A DNA stretch of 57,002 nt from CAYRFF01 sp964436125 (GCA_964436125.1 CAYTBT010000018.1:1-57002), one strand, 5' to 3'. Counted from the first letter of the stretch, positions 17,917-27,891 are shown. Notes: a model not told the origin generated them from the letters alone. Numbers and translations: made by a program.

Positions 17917-20079
17917 ATGCGTTATAGTTATTTAATCGTTATTTGTGCTCTGTTAAGCTTTATTTCATGTGATGTGAAGAAAAATAAAACGAGCACTGTT
18001 ATGAATTATCCCACTATCCAAGTTGATTATCCCGATACGAGAAAAGACACATCGGTCGTCGATACGTATTTCGGCACTGAAGTCCCGGATCCATATCGGT
18101 GGCTGGAAGATGATATGTCAGCCGAAACAGCTGAATGGGTTAAGCGCGAGAACGAGGCAACTTATGGATACCTCGCACAGATTCCTTTCAGAGATGCAAT
18201 AAAATCAAGACTTACTGAACTCTGGAATTACGAGAGATATTCAGCACCATTCGTCCGCGGTGATTACACTTATTTTTATAAAAACGACGGGCTTCAAGAT
18301 CAGAGCGTTCTCTACAGACAGAAAGGTGAGGACGGAACACCGGAAGTATTTCTCAACCCCAATAAATTCTCCGAAGATGGCACGACATCACTAGCCGGAA
18401 TCAGTTTTACCGATGATGGAAGCCTCCTTGCCTATCAGATTTCTATCGGAGGCAGTGACTGGCGGAAAGTCATTGTTATGGATGCAGAAACAAAAGAGAT
18501 CCTCGGCGACACACTTGTCGATATTAAATTTTCCGTATTGTCCTGGCGCGGAAATGAAGGTTTTTATTACAGTAGTTATGATAAGCCGGATGCAGGGAGT
18601 AAATTATCCGGTATTACAAATAAGCATAAGCTTTATTTCCATAAACTCGGCACAGAACAAGAGGAGGACAAGTTGATATTCGGTGGCAATGAAACACCGA
18701 GGCGTTATATCAGCGGCGATGTAACTGAGGATGGTAATTATCTCGTTATCTGGGCAGCACAGTCAACAACGGGCAATGAGCTGTATATAAAGGATTTGCG
18801 GAAGCCAAATAGTAAAATAGTGCCTATAATAAAGGGATTTGATTCTGATTCTTACATTTTCCACTCTGTAGGAGATACGCTCTATATCAAAACAAATAAA
18901 GATGCTCCCAATGGAAAGGTCGTCACATGCACAATCGACAAGCTCAAGCCGGAGAACTGGCAGGATTTAATACCGGAAACAGAAAATGTGCTGAATGTAG
19001 GCACAGCCGGCGGGAAGATATTTGCAATTTATATGCAAGATGCACATCATTCTGTTTTTCAATACGATCTGCAAGGGAATATGGAGCATGAAATTGAACT
19101 GCCGGGAATAGGTACAGTAGGTGGATTCGGTGGTCGTAATCAAGATAGTGTTATTTATTACAGTTTCCGGAGCTATATTTATCCTACGACAATTTTCAAG
19201 TACAATATTCCGACGGGATCATCCACGGTATATAAAGAATCGGGAGTAAACTTTGACTCCGATAAATACACGACAGAACAAGTATTCTACACATCAAAGG
19301 ACGGCACTAAGGTTCCCATGTTTATCACCTATAAGAAAGGCCTTAAGATGGATGGGACCAATCCGACAATCTTGTATGGCTACGGTGGATTTAACATAAG
19401 TCTTACCCCGAGTTTCTCTACCTCCAATATTATTTTACTTGAGAATGGTGGTATTTATGCTGTCGCAAATATCCGCGGCGGTGGTGAATACGGCGAGGAC
19501 TGGCATCAAGCGGGAACGAAAATGGATAAGCAGAATGTATTTGATGATTTTATCGCCGCAGCTGAATATCTCATCGACAAGAAATACACCTCATCGGAAA
19601 AACTCGGTATCTCCGGCGGTTCCAATGGCGGTTTACTTGTAGGTGCGACGATGACCCAGAGGCCCGATCTTATGCAAGTAGCTCTACCGGCAGTAGGTGT
19701 ACTTGATATGCTCCGTTATCACAAATTTACCGCCGGGGCAGGATGGGCATCGGATTACGGAACATCGGACGATAGCCCGGAGATGTTCAAGTATCTCTAT
19801 GGCTATTCTCCATATCACAACCTGAAAAAAGGTGTTGAATATCCTGCGACAATGGTGACGACGGGCGATCACGACGATCGTGTCGTGCCTGCGCACTCGT
19901 TTAAATTTGCCGCAAGGCTTCAAGAATGTCAAGCCGGAGACAATCCAGTTCTGATAAGAATAGCGACCAATGCAGGTCATGGTGCCGGTAAGCCGACAGA
20001 TATGATAATCCAGGAACAAGCAGATAAATGGGCATTTTTCTTTTATAATACAGACAGCCCGGTCATATATAAAAATTAA
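17917..20079 (+). CDS. Prolyl oligopeptidase (S9A) lipoprotein
   Basis: A serine peptidase that cleaves short proline-containing peptides. The ATG at 17917 is preferred over a TTG 18 bases upstream; it yields a lipoprotein signal with the lipobox FISC, so the mature 720-residue precursor product would be anchored in the envelope facing the periplasm or outside. The N-terminal part is the seven-bladed propeller (EVPDPYRWLEDD start). The C-terminal hydrolase has GGSNGG (nucleophile Ser about 569), Asp in GDHDDRV (651-655) and His in NAGHGAGK (about 688). All triad residues are present. Confidence 0.94.
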   Translation: MRYSYLIVICALLSFISCDVKKNKTSTVMNYPTIQVDYPDTRKDTSVVDTYFGTEVPDPYRWLEDDMSAETAEWVKRENEATYGYLAQIPFRDAIKSRLTELWNYERYSAPFVRGDYTYFYKNDGLQDQSVLYRQKGEDGTPEVFLNPNKFSEDGTTSLAGISFTDDGSLLAYQISIGGSDWRKVIVMDAETKEILGDTLVDIKFSVLSWRGNEGFYYSSYDKPDAGSKLSGITNKHKLYFHKLGTEQEEDKLIFGGNETPRRYISGDVTEDGNYLVIWAAQSTTGNELYIKDLRKPNSKIVPIIKGFDSDSYIFHSVGDTLYIKTNKDAPNGKVVTCTIDKLKPENWQDLIPETENVLNVGTAGGKIFAIYMQDAHHSVFQYDLQGNMEHEIELPGIGTVGGFGGRNQDSVIYYSFRSYIYPTTIFKYNIPTGSSTVYKESGVNFDSDKYTTEQVFYTSKDGTKVPMFITYKKGLKMDGTNPTILYGYGGFNISLTPSFSTSNIILLENGGIYAVANIRGGGEYGEDWHQAGTKMDKQNVFDDFIAAAEYLIDKKYTSSEKLGISGGSNGGLLVGATMTQRPDLMQVALPAVGVLDMLRYHKFTAGAGWASDYGTSDDSPEMFKYLYGYSPYHNLKKGVEYPATMVTTGDHDDRVVPAHSFKFAARLQECQAGDNPVLIRIATNAGHGAGKPTDMIIQEQADKWAFFFYNTDSPVIYKN

Positions 20080-20094
20080 AGTCAGGTTATTAAA

Positions 20095-20183
20095 GGCGAG
20101 TGTGGCGAGGGTAGCAATTCAGCAAGGGTAAATCTATGAGATTTTATCAATGGGAATTGCTCCTTCCTCGCATACCTTGCTCG
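20095..20183. repeat. Long imperfect inverted repeat between convergent genes
   Basis: Two-part arms GCGAGG (20105-20110) plus AGCAATTC (20113-20120) pair with GAATTGCT (20154-20161) plus CCTCGC (20166-20171), with weaker pairing outside. It lies between the convergent prolyl oligopeptidase and phosphatase genes and may act as a two-way terminator, though no T-run is seen. Confidence 0.55.
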
Positions 20184-20217
20184 ATAGAAAAAATATGCGA
20201 GCACACATCATTCTACT

Positions 20218-20664
20218 TTACTGATATTTCTCAACAATCTTATCGGTTACTTCATCCAGGAGATTATAGACCAGGTAAAATTGATTGTTGAAATACGGAT
20301 CCGGCACTTCAGAATAATCACCATCGGGAAGTTCTTCCAGGAGGAGGGATATTTTCGCTCTATCATTTGCGGAAGCTAATGAAATTGCGTTCTTGTAATT
20401 CTGTTCATCCATACAGTAAATCTTATCAAATTTCGATATCAGATCGGCTGTCAATTGCTGTGCGCGATGACCGGCAATACTATAGCCTTTGATCATCATC
20501 ATTTCTTGTGCTCTCCTATCCGGCGCTTCACCGACATGATAGTTACCAGTACCACAAGAATCGATCTCCCAGTCTAGATTATTCTCCCTCACCTTGGCTC
20601 TTAAAAGGCCTTCTGCCATCGGAGAACGGCAGATATTTCCCAGACAAACCATTAATACTTTCAT
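20218..20664 (-). CDS. Low-molecular-weight protein-tyrosine phosphatase
   Basis: The ATG at 20664 is preferred over a GTG two codons earlier and gives 148 residues, normal for the family. The phosphate loop CLGNICRS (Cys7, Arg13) is at the N-terminus and the general-acid loop VPDPYF is near residue 120. Such enzymes dephosphorylate protein tyrosine or arginine residues, or act with tyrosine kinases of exopolysaccharide export. It is a single gene convergent with the prolyl oligopeptidase; no partner kinase is in the window. Confidence 0.93.
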   Translation of the reverse strand: MKVLMVCLGNICRSPMAEGLLRAKVRENNLDWEIDSCGTGNYHVGEAPDRRAQEMMMIKGYSIAGHRAQQLTADLISKFDKIYCMDEQNYKNAISLASANDRAKISLLLEELPDGDYSEVPDPYFNNQFYLVYNLLDEVTDKIVEKYQ

Positions 20665-20756
20665 GGACACTAATATACAAAGTTCTGTCGCAGAAAGCGT
20701 ATTCTTCTGTGATTTACCTGAAATAATTCTTTCAATTTATCCCGGATTAAATAAGC

Positions 20757-20788
20757 TTGTAAACGCAATGAGATTGGGCTTACATTTG
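20757..20788 (+). promoter_or_regulatory. Promoter of the trkA-trkH operon
   Basis: TTG at 20757-20759 and TACATTTG at 20781-20788 are 21 bases apart, a good match to the TTG...TAnnTTTG pattern. The trkA start at 20877 leaves a leader of about 80 bases. Confidence 0.6.
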
Positions 20789-20876
20789 TAAATCGTGTTT
20801 TTCTTTCCGATACTTGTATCTGTAAAATGAAAAATGCAGGGAAAGCAGAATAAAGTATAAGCAATCATAAGATAGT

Positions 20877-22217
20877 ATGAAGATTATCATAGCAGGAGCA
20901 GGAGATATGGGATTTCATATTGCTGAATTATTGACGAAACAGCGGCACGCAATAACCATCATAGATCTCAATAGTGACACCCTCGATTATGCTGGAGAAA
21001 AGCTTGACATCAACACGGTTAAAGGTGATTCTGCTTCGCTTTCGATCCTCGACGAGGCCAATGTTGCTTCTTCTGATCTGCTTCTCGCTGTCACTACCTC
21101 GGAAAAGACCAACCTTATGACCGCTATCCTCGGGAAGAAAATGGGTGCTTCACAGACTATCGCACGTGTGGAAAATCCGGAATACCTCACAGATCGAGAG
21201 AAGGATAATTTCCGTGAGCTTGGCATTGATACCTTGATGTCGCCGACAATGATTGCTTCACATGAAATTTATCGCTTGATAAAACACGAGGCACTCATCG
21301 ATATATTTGATTTTCCGGACGATGAGATTTCTATAATCGGTTTGACTGTTGATCGAGGGACTCATATACTCAATCGCACAATCGTTGATGTCGGAACTTC
21401 AGAGGAAAATATTACTTTCCGTCCGATTGTCATCCTCCGCGGGAAAGAAACAATCATCCCCAGAGGAAATACCACTCTCAGGCACAATGATCACCTTTTT
21501 CTTATCACCCGGACGCAGAAGATTCCTGCTTTGCTAGATTTTATCGGAAAGGAGCACAAAGAGATTAAAAATGTGATGATTCTCGGTGGCAATGACATCT
21601 GCAAGCAAGCCGCTATAGAAATACAAGGAGATTATAAGCTTAAGCTCATCCTAGAGGACAAAATACAGGCACAAGAAATGGCGCAGCATCTCCGGAAAAC
21701 TTTAATCATTCACGGGGACCCGACCAATCTCGATCTCTTAATCAGTGAGGATATCTCCTCGATGGATGCGGTCATCGCAATGACAGATAGCAATGAAGCC
21801 AATATTTTAACTAGCCTTCTTGCTCGAGAAAATGGGGTTTATAAGACAATTGCATGTGTGGATAATGTTGATTACACTATTTTATCTCAGAATATCGGTG
21901 TCGATACTTTAATTAATAAGAAACTCATGGCCGCCAATCGCATCTCTCAATTTGTACGCAAAGGTAAAATTGAAGCTATCACGAGTTTCCATGGAGTAGA
22001 TGGTGAAATCATCGAATATGTCATTCAGAAGGAAAGTAGGCTGGTAAGAAAGCCGATACGGGATTTAAAACTCCCCAAGAAGAGCATGATAGCAGCAGTT
22101 ATACGCGATAATAAATCCCATATACCACACGGGGAATTTCAGATGCAACTCGATGATAAGGTCATCGTATTTGCAATGTCGGAAGCACTTGAAAACATAG
22201 AAAGCATCTTCAGATAA
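20877..22217 (+). CDS. trkA: Trk potassium uptake peripheral protein TrkA
   Basis: A cytoplasmic NAD-binding regulator that gates the TrkH potassium channel. The 446-residue protein has two copies of the RCK unit: the first Rossmann domain starts with IIIAGAGDMGFHIAELL (3-19), the second with VMILGGNDICKQAA (about 233-246), each followed by a TrkA-C domain. The stop codon shares one base with the trkH start (TAATG), which indicates translational coupling with its channel partner. Confidence 0.95.
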   Translation: MKIIIAGAGDMGFHIAELLTKQRHAITIIDLNSDTLDYAGEKLDINTVKGDSASLSILDEANVASSDLLLAVTTSEKTNLMTAILGKKMGASQTIARVENPEYLTDREKDNFRELGIDTLMSPTMIASHEIYRLIKHEALIDIFDFPDDEISIIGLTVDRGTHILNRTIVDVGTSEENITFRPIVILRGKETIIPRGNTTLRHNDHLFLITRTQKIPALLDFIGKEHKEIKNVMILGGNDICKQAAIEIQGDYKLKLILEDKIQAQEMAQHLRKTLIIHGDPTNLDLLISEDISSMDAVIAMTDSNEANILTSLLARENGVYKTIACVDNVDYTILSQNIGVDTLINKKLMAANRISQFVRKGKIEAITSFHGVDGEIIEYVIQKESRLVRKPIRDLKLPKKSMIAAVIRDNKSHIPHGEFQMQLDDKVIVFAMSEALENIESIFR

Positions 22218-23665
22218 TGGTAAACCTTCATCCCATATCCAGAGTATTAGGCGTGATGCTTATGGTTCTCGGCATATTCATGTGGACGAGTTTACCATTT
22301 TCATTGTATTTTCAGAGTGGCGATATCATGCCTATTTTTTACTCCGGATTAATAACAATAGGAAGCGGAGGCCTTTTATGGTTATATAAATTCCGTCAAG
22401 AGACTTCAGTCAGTAAACGAGAAGCATACATCATCGTTGCGATGGGCTGGTTTGTTATTTCAGTTTTCAGCACCCTGCCCTATCTCCTCAGCGGCACCTG
22501 TACGCACTTTGCTGATGCCTTCTTTGAAGCTGCATCGGGATTGACCTCAACCGGCTCTTCCATTCTCACCGATGTAGAATCTACTCCTGCAGGAATCCTG
22601 TACTGGAGGAGTCTTACGCAGTGGATCGGCGGTATGGGTGTAGTTATCCTTACCGTAGCCATATTCCCACTCCTCGGTATCGGTGGAAATGAGCTCTTTG
22701 TCGCAGAAGCGCCCGGCATTAAATCAAGTAAAATTCACCCTAAGATATCTGCTACAGCTAAGCGTCTGTGGCTTATTTATGTAGGGCTTACCATCGTACT
22801 TATCTTCCTGTTATGGGCTTCGGGCATGACCTTTTTTGACGCAATAAATCACGCTTATGCATGTATGTCCACCGGTGGATTCTCTACCAAGAATACAAGT
22901 ATTGCTGATTATTCAGGCCTCATTCAATACATATTGATTCTCTTTATGTTTATTGCCAGCGTTAATTTCAGCCTTTTATACTTCGGTTTAAAATTCAAGA
23001 TTGGACGTATCTTCCGCAATGATGAGTTCAAGACCTTTTTCATCGTCCTCATGGGCTTTTCCCTTATTTTTACGGCTAATCTGTATTTTCAAGGCACTTA
23101 CGACCTTGAAGAAAGTTTCAGGGCAAGTGCATTTCAAGTCATTTCTATCATCTCGACAACCGGCTTTGTTTCTGCAGATTATACCGCATGGGGGCCGATA
23201 CTCCTTTTCCTTTCATTCCTCTTGTTATTTGTGGGCGGATCGTCAGGATCAACCTCAGGCGGAATCAAGATGGTGCGTCATTTTATCTTTTTCAGCAATG
23301 TGCGGAATGAATTCAAGAAGCTCCTTCACCCACGTGCTATTATTCCCTTATATATGAACGGAAAAATTGTTCCCAATTCCATTATATCCCGCGTTCAGGT
23401 ATTTCTCGTTCTCTACATCGGCATTTTCTTCATAGGCTCGCTTGTCCTCATGGCAATGGGCATTGATTTTGTCACTTCAATGGGCGCAACCATTACCGCA
23501 TTAAGTAATGTCGGCCCAGGAATAGGTGCTGTAGGTCCGGTTGATAACTATGCTTGGATGCCCTTGAATGCCAAAGCTTTTCTGGGAGCCATCATGATCG
23601 TCGGTCGTCTCGAGATTTTTACAGTTTTGATACTCTTTATGCCTTATTTCTGGCGTAAGTCGTAG
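22217..23665 (+). CDS. trkH: Trk potassium uptake channel TrkH
   Basis: The 482-residue integral membrane channel has about ten to twelve hydrophobic segments and the repeated selectivity-filter loops typical of TrkH/KtrB (ASGLTSTGSSIL, STGGFSTKN, STTGFVSADY, ALSNVGPGIG). It imports K+ together with TrkA, whose gene overlaps by one base upstream. It ends 74 bases before mnmE. Confidence 0.96.
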   Translation: MVNLHPISRVLGVMLMVLGIFMWTSLPFSLYFQSGDIMPIFYSGLITIGSGGLLWLYKFRQETSVSKREAYIIVAMGWFVISVFSTLPYLLSGTCTHFADAFFEAASGLTSTGSSILTDVESTPAGILYWRSLTQWIGGMGVVILTVAIFPLLGIGGNELFVAEAPGIKSSKIHPKISATAKRLWLIYVGLTIVLIFLLWASGMTFFDAINHAYACMSTGGFSTKNTSIADYSGLIQYILILFMFIASVNFSLLYFGLKFKIGRIFRNDEFKTFFIVLMGFSLIFTANLYFQGTYDLEESFRASAFQVISIISTTGFVSADYTAWGPILLFLSFLLLFVGGSSGSTSGGIKMVRHFIFFSNVRNEFKKLLHPRAIIPLYMNGKIVPNSIISRVQVFLVLYIGIFFIGSLVLMAMGIDFVTSMGATITALSNVGPGIGAVGPVDNYAWMPLNAKAFLGAIMIVGRLEIFTVLILFMPYFWRKS

Positions 23666-23739
23666 TCACTTGTGAACATCATCAATTGTTTCGGCATTTA
23701 TAAGCTTACGCAAATGCTCTTTCTGACTTTAATTAAATC

Positions 23740-25146
23740 ATGCCTTTTATGATTACGCACGGAAATACTGATACAATAGTGGCGAGGGCGACTCCTCAAG
23801 GACAAGGTGCCATAAGCGTTCTGCGTATGAGTGGTGCAGAGGCTATACCTATCATGCAATCAATTTTCAAGGGATCAGACTTAAGTTCTGCTGATTCACA
23901 CACGTTGCATTTTGGGAAAGTTCTAGATGGAGGGAAAGTACTTGATGAAGTACTCGTCAGTGTATTCAGAAATCCGCGTTCATATACCGGAGAAGACAGT
24001 ATTGAGATTTCTTGCCATGCATCGCCCTATATTGTCAATCGCCTTTTGACTATCCTCCTAGAAAACGGAGCTCGGATGGCAGAAGCGGGAGAATTTACTT
24101 TGCGTGCATATTTTAACGGCAAAATGGATCTTTCACAAGCTGAGGCGGTGGCAGATATTATCGCTTCTGAATCAGAAAGTCAGCACGACCTTGCCATGAA
24201 CCAGCTCAGAGGGAATTACTCTTCCGATATTAAGGAATTGCGCGACGATCTTATTCGATTTGCCAGTTTACTGGAGCTCGAGAATGATTTCGGTGAAGAA
24301 GACGTGGAATTTGCCGAAAGGCAGGAATTAAAAGATCTGTTGAACACAATCCTGGATAAAATTGGCTATTTCATCGACTCATTTCGCTATGGAAATATCA
24401 TTAAAAAAGGAATTCCTGTTGCCCTTATCGGACCACCGAATGCCGGCAAATCCACCTTGCTTAATCATTTGCTGCGCGATGATAGGGCAATCGTTTCTGA
24501 CATTGCAGGGACAACGCGCGATGTGATTGAAGATACAATGCATATCGACGGAGTGCTTTATCGTTTTATCGATACTGCAGGCATACGCGAGACGCAGGAT
24601 ACACTTGAGGCTATCGGTATCGAGCGCACACATAAGAAAATTTCCGAGGCCTCTCTCCTACTCTTTCTCGACGACATCAGGGATTCCATTGAAAATATCC
24701 GTGCAAGAGTAGAATCGCTCGTATTGAAACCACAGCAGAAACTACTCTTATTATTGAATAAAGTAGATCTCCTGAGCGAAGCTCAGAGCGTAAATAATAT
24801 TCAAGAAAAAATATCAGATGCCATAGAAGATATTGATGTTGTGAGCATTTCAGCCAAGCGCGATGAACATCTCGATACATTGACTACTTGGTTGTCAAAT
24901 AAGGTACAGGAAAATAGATTTCACGACGCGGATACCGTCGTCTCCAATGCTCGCCACCACCACGCTTTTATCAAGGCGCGCAATAATCTTGAACGAGCGC
25001 TTCACGGGCTTGAAAGTGGAATTCCTAGCGATCTCATCGCAATCGACATACGGCATGCGTCCATTGCACTGAATGAAATTCTCGGTGAGATTCAGACCGA
25101 TGACTTGCTCGACAAAATTTTCAGTGAGTTCTGTATTGGGAAATGA
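23740..25146 (+). CDS. mnmE: tRNA modification GTPase MnmE
   Basis: With MnmG it forms the carboxymethylaminomethyl group on uridine 34 of certain tRNAs. The 468-residue protein has the N-terminal folate-binding domain, a helical domain, the inserted G domain with GPPNAGKST (231-239) and DTAGIRET, and the essential C-terminal CIGK. Start could also be the ATG three codons later (MITHGN). A TTTGCGNAAGC copy (23704-23714) lies 26 bases upstream. A GAGGCT hexamer array begins at its stop codon. Confidence 0.97.
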   Translation: MPFMITHGNTDTIVARATPQGQGAISVLRMSGAEAIPIMQSIFKGSDLSSADSHTLHFGKVLDGGKVLDEVLVSVFRNPRSYTGEDSIEISCHASPYIVNRLLTILLENGARMAEAGEFTLRAYFNGKMDLSQAEAVADIIASESESQHDLAMNQLRGNYSSDIKELRDDLIRFASLLELENDFGEEDVEFAERQELKDLLNTILDKIGYFIDSFRYGNIIKKGIPVALIGPPNAGKSTLLNHLLRDDRAIVSDIAGTTRDVIEDTMHIDGVLYRFIDTAGIRETQDTLEAIGIERTHKKISEASLLLFLDDIRDSIENIRARVESLVLKPQQKLLLLLNKVDLLSEAQSVNNIQEKISDAIEDIDVVSISAKRDEHLDTLTTWLSNKVQENRFHDADTVVSNARHHHAFIKARNNLERALHGLESGIPSDLIAIDIRHASIALNEILGEIQTDDLLDKIFSEFCIGK

Positions 25147-25230
25147 GGCTAAGGCTGAGGCTGAGGTTGAGGCTGAGGCTAAGGCTGAGGCTGAGGTTGA
25201 GGCTAAGGTTGAGGTTGAGGCTGAGAATGG
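25144..25230. repeat. GAGGCT/GAGGTT hexamer tandem array behind mnmE
   Basis: About fourteen degenerate hexamers (GAGGCT, GAGGTT, AAGGCT) run without interruption from the mnmE stop codon. The same hexamers recur around 38131-38150, 38343-38375 and 38597-38655. In one frame the array reads as Arg-Leu dipeptides, which I regard as noncoding. Confidence 0.85.
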
Positions 25231-25400
25231 TTATGAATGATGGATTATGGATTATGGATTACATCTTCTACTTCATCAAAATTGAAACACTTAAACCATT
25301 TTCCCATCTCAGCCAATGGCTAATGGCCAAAAGCTAATGGCTCCGCCGAAGGCGGCTATGGCTGAGCTCTAACTTTACAAATCACAAATCACCCTTTAAA
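25231..25400. repeat. Heptamer repeats plus a copy of a dispersed intergenic element
   Basis: Contains TGGATTA heptamers (25239-25262), a 35-base core (25272-25306) that recurs exactly at 38251-38285 and 38506-38540, the AGCCAATGGCTAATGGC heptamer block, a GC-rich CCGCCGAAGGCGG hairpin and two ACAAATC heptamers. No gene is seen between the array and the OmpA gene. Confidence 0.8.
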
Positions 25401-25460
25401 CATTCCGGGAAGAAAAGCAATTAAAATCTGTAATAAGTAAACCAAAGTAATTTAATACTC

Positions 25461-26432
25461 ATGAAGCAATGGTTTGTCGTAATAATCTGCATAAGCATAG
25501 GGCTCGGTGCTTGCGTAAGTAAAAAGAAATATTCTACACTGGAAGGATCCAAGATGCGTCTTGAGAATGAAGTTCTCAGACTGCAAGAAGTAGAAGCAGA
25601 TTATCAGGATCTCCAAAGGAAATATGCGGCGCTTCAAAAAGATTTTCAAGCTGAACATAAAAACCTTAAGTCCCTTTCTTCAAAGTATAGTAATCTCATG
25701 AATACCTTCAATGCTTTGCAAGGTGATTACGATGCACTTCTTGAGAAAAATAAGGCACTCGTCAAAATTTCCTCAGAAGAGAAAGCCGACCTTACTGCTG
25801 AAATCCTCAATAAGCAGGAAGCTTTAAGAGAAAAAGAGGAACGATTACAAGAGCTATCCCTTGAACTGAAAGCTGAACGTAATAATCTCGGCACATTACA
25901 AGATAGCTTAGAGATAAGGGAAGCGAGAATTACAAAGCTCGAGAAACAACTTCAGGCACAACGCTCCAAGTTACTCGGTGTTAAGAACCAGATTTCCGAT
26001 GCCCTGCTCGGCTTTCCTAAGGAAGATTTAACCGTAGAACAAAAAAATGGTAAAATCTATGTTTCTTTAAGTCAGAACCTCCTATTTGCCAAGGGGAGTG
26101 ACAGAATTGACCCCAAAGGTATCCAAGCAATACAAAAACTCGCCGAAGTCTTAAAGAAACATCAGAAACTCAATATTGAAGTCGAAGGACATACAGATAG
26201 TGACGGATCAATATCCAGAAACTGGGAATTGAGCACTGAACGCGCATTGTCTGTCGTTAAAGTTCTTCAAGATAGCGGCGTAGATCCGACGCGTATTACG
26301 GCTTCCGGCAGAGCTTTCTATGCTCCGGTCGCCCCCAATGATTCTCCGGAACACAAAGCGTTAAACAGAAGAACTGAAATTATCTTGTCACCCGACCTTC
26401 ATGAGCTACTGAAATTAGTCGATGGAAAATAA
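25461..26432 (+). CDS. OmpA-family lipoprotein with coiled coil
   Basis: A 323-residue lipoprotein (lipobox GLGAC at about 14-18) with a long Glu/Lys-rich coiled coil at about 30-175 and a C-terminal OmpA/MotB peptidoglycan-binding domain (about 190-315). The latter shows VEGHTDSDG, the RNWELSTERA helix and the NRRTEI end. It probably ties the outer membrane to the cell wall. It stands alone between the repeat block and a protease gene. Confidence 0.93.
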   Translation: MKQWFVVIICISIGLGACVSKKKYSTLEGSKMRLENEVLRLQEVEADYQDLQRKYAALQKDFQAEHKNLKSLSSKYSNLMNTFNALQGDYDALLEKNKALVKISSEEKADLTAEILNKQEALREKEERLQELSLELKAERNNLGTLQDSLEIREARITKLEKQLQAQRSKLLGVKNQISDALLGFPKEDLTVEQKNGKIYVSLSQNLLFAKGSDRIDPKGIQAIQKLAEVLKKHQKLNIEVEGHTDSDGSISRNWELSTERALSVVKVLQDSGVDPTRITASGRAFYAPVAPNDSPEHKALNRRTEIILSPDLHELLKLVDGK

Positions 26433-26634
26433 GGTTGAACTATGCGGTATGTTTAAAAAGGCATAAACTGAAATAAATGATTTAAATTCATTCAGCATTG
26501 CTTAATTTCTTGAAATGTGTACTGCATAGATTACAATAGAATTTTAACCAGCGTGCGATGTGCTCCGGAATTCATAAATAATTGGACAAATTCATTGAAT
26601 AGCTATAGAAAAAGCCCTATGTTACATTTCCCTA

Positions 26635-27891
26635 ATGAAAACCAATAAACATATAAGCGACTTCCGGACAAAGCATACATCCTTATTATGCCTGCTTCTA
26701 TGCATCTTCATTTTAAGCTACCATCCTGTAAAGGGGCAAAAAATCTGTGGTAATCGCAGCATTGCCGAATCTCAATTGCCTTTTCTACAACAAAATAATG
26801 AGAAGTTGTCTCGTCCTGTACCGCTTTCAGAGTTGAGCTTTCCGGTGACCTTACGGAATAAAACCATATATATTCCCGTTGTTTTTCATCTGATCTATCG
26901 CACAGAAGAACAGAACCTTCCTACTTCTCTCCTCCTTCGACAGCTCGACATTTTAAATAAGGCATTCAGTAAAGAGCAAGCAAGAAGAACTCTCCATCTC
27001 GGTGATAAAGAATATCGTATCGGACGACCCAATATCCGGTTTTGTCTTGCGACGGAAACAACGATAGGTGGGCTGACGAGTGGCATTATACGCAGTCAGA
27101 CAATCCGTAAAAACATCGGCATTCAATATATCTCCCAGAATAGAATAGCTGCATATTACGAGAGATTCGGAGGACAGAATGCCTGGGATACGGATCGTTA
27201 TCTCAACATCTGGATCTGCGAAATGGGTGATATTCTCGGGCGCGGCACAATCCCCACAGAGCCACATTACCCGGAGGAGGAAGGGGTAATGCTTGACTTG
27301 AATACTATCGGTGATCAATCTACACATGGAAAAGGCTTAACCATTGTCCATGAGGTCGGTCATTACCTCGGATTATATCATCTCTGGGGAACAGATATCG
27401 GTTGTGATGGTGGCGACTATGTCCAGGATACACCGACACAGTATGGCCCGGATTATTTCTGCAATAAAGTAGAAAGCTGTGGTTCACCGGATTTATACTT
27501 CAATTACATGGGATATGTGCCCGACAATTGCATGCTTATGTTTACTGAGGGTCAAGTGGACCGTATGAGAGCAACAATTACTTCATATTATCCGGGATTT
27601 ACCCGGAATCTCCCTTGTAGTCATAGCAAATTAACAGAATCAAATACACTTTATACCTATATTGAGTCGAGTACAATCTACCTGCAATCTCAGGTAAAAG
27701 ACAGAGTCCTTTCCGGCAGGTTATGCTTGTATGATGCTACCGGCCGCCTCATTTTTACCGAAGAGTTACGAGCTCAGCATATCGGAGCAATTAAAGCACT
27801 TACACTACCGGCAGGTATATACTATTTAACATTTGACTCTGAAGACAATTGGCTTATGTACCGACAGAAAATCATTTACTATCCGCAATAA
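26635..27891 (+). CDS. Secreted M43 (pappalysin-like) zinc metalloprotease with T9SS domain
   Basis: The 418-residue protein has a hydrophobic signal region around residues 14-34. The zinc-binding HEVGHYLGLYH lies at 239-249, followed by the Cys-rich DTPTQYGPDYFCN segment and the Met-turn NYMGY, as in cytophagalysins. The last 80 residues (LCLYDATGRLIFTEEL, ALTLPAGIYYLTF) resemble a type A T9SS sorting domain, though the usual YPNP motif is not seen. Predicted extracellular protease. Confidence 0.9.
   Translation: MKTNKHISDFRTKHTSLLCLLLCIFILSYHPVKGQKICGNRSIAESQLPFLQQNNEKLSRPVPLSELSFPVTLRNKTIYIPVVFHLIYRTEEQNLPTSLLLRQLDILNKAFSKEQARRTLHLGDKEYRIGRPNIRFCLATETTIGGLTSGIIRSQTIRKNIGIQYISQNRIAAYYERFGGQNAWDTDRYLNIWICEMGDILGRGTIPTEPHYPEEEGVMLDLNTIGDQSTHGKGLTIVHEVGHYLGLYHLWGTDIGCDGGDYVQDTPTQYGPDYFCNKVESCGSPDLYFNYMGYVPDNCMLMFTEGQVDRMRATITSYYPGFTRNLPCSHSKLTESNTLYTYIESSTIYLQSQVKDRVLSGRLCLYDATGRLIFTEELRAQHIGAIKALTLPAGIYYLTFDSEDNWLMYRQKIIYYPQ

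Noticed and set aside
25143..25337. Open reading frame made of Arg-Leu repeats
   Set aside because: It is only the translation of the GAGGCT hexamer array and shares no features with real proteins; it also overlaps the mnmE stop codon.
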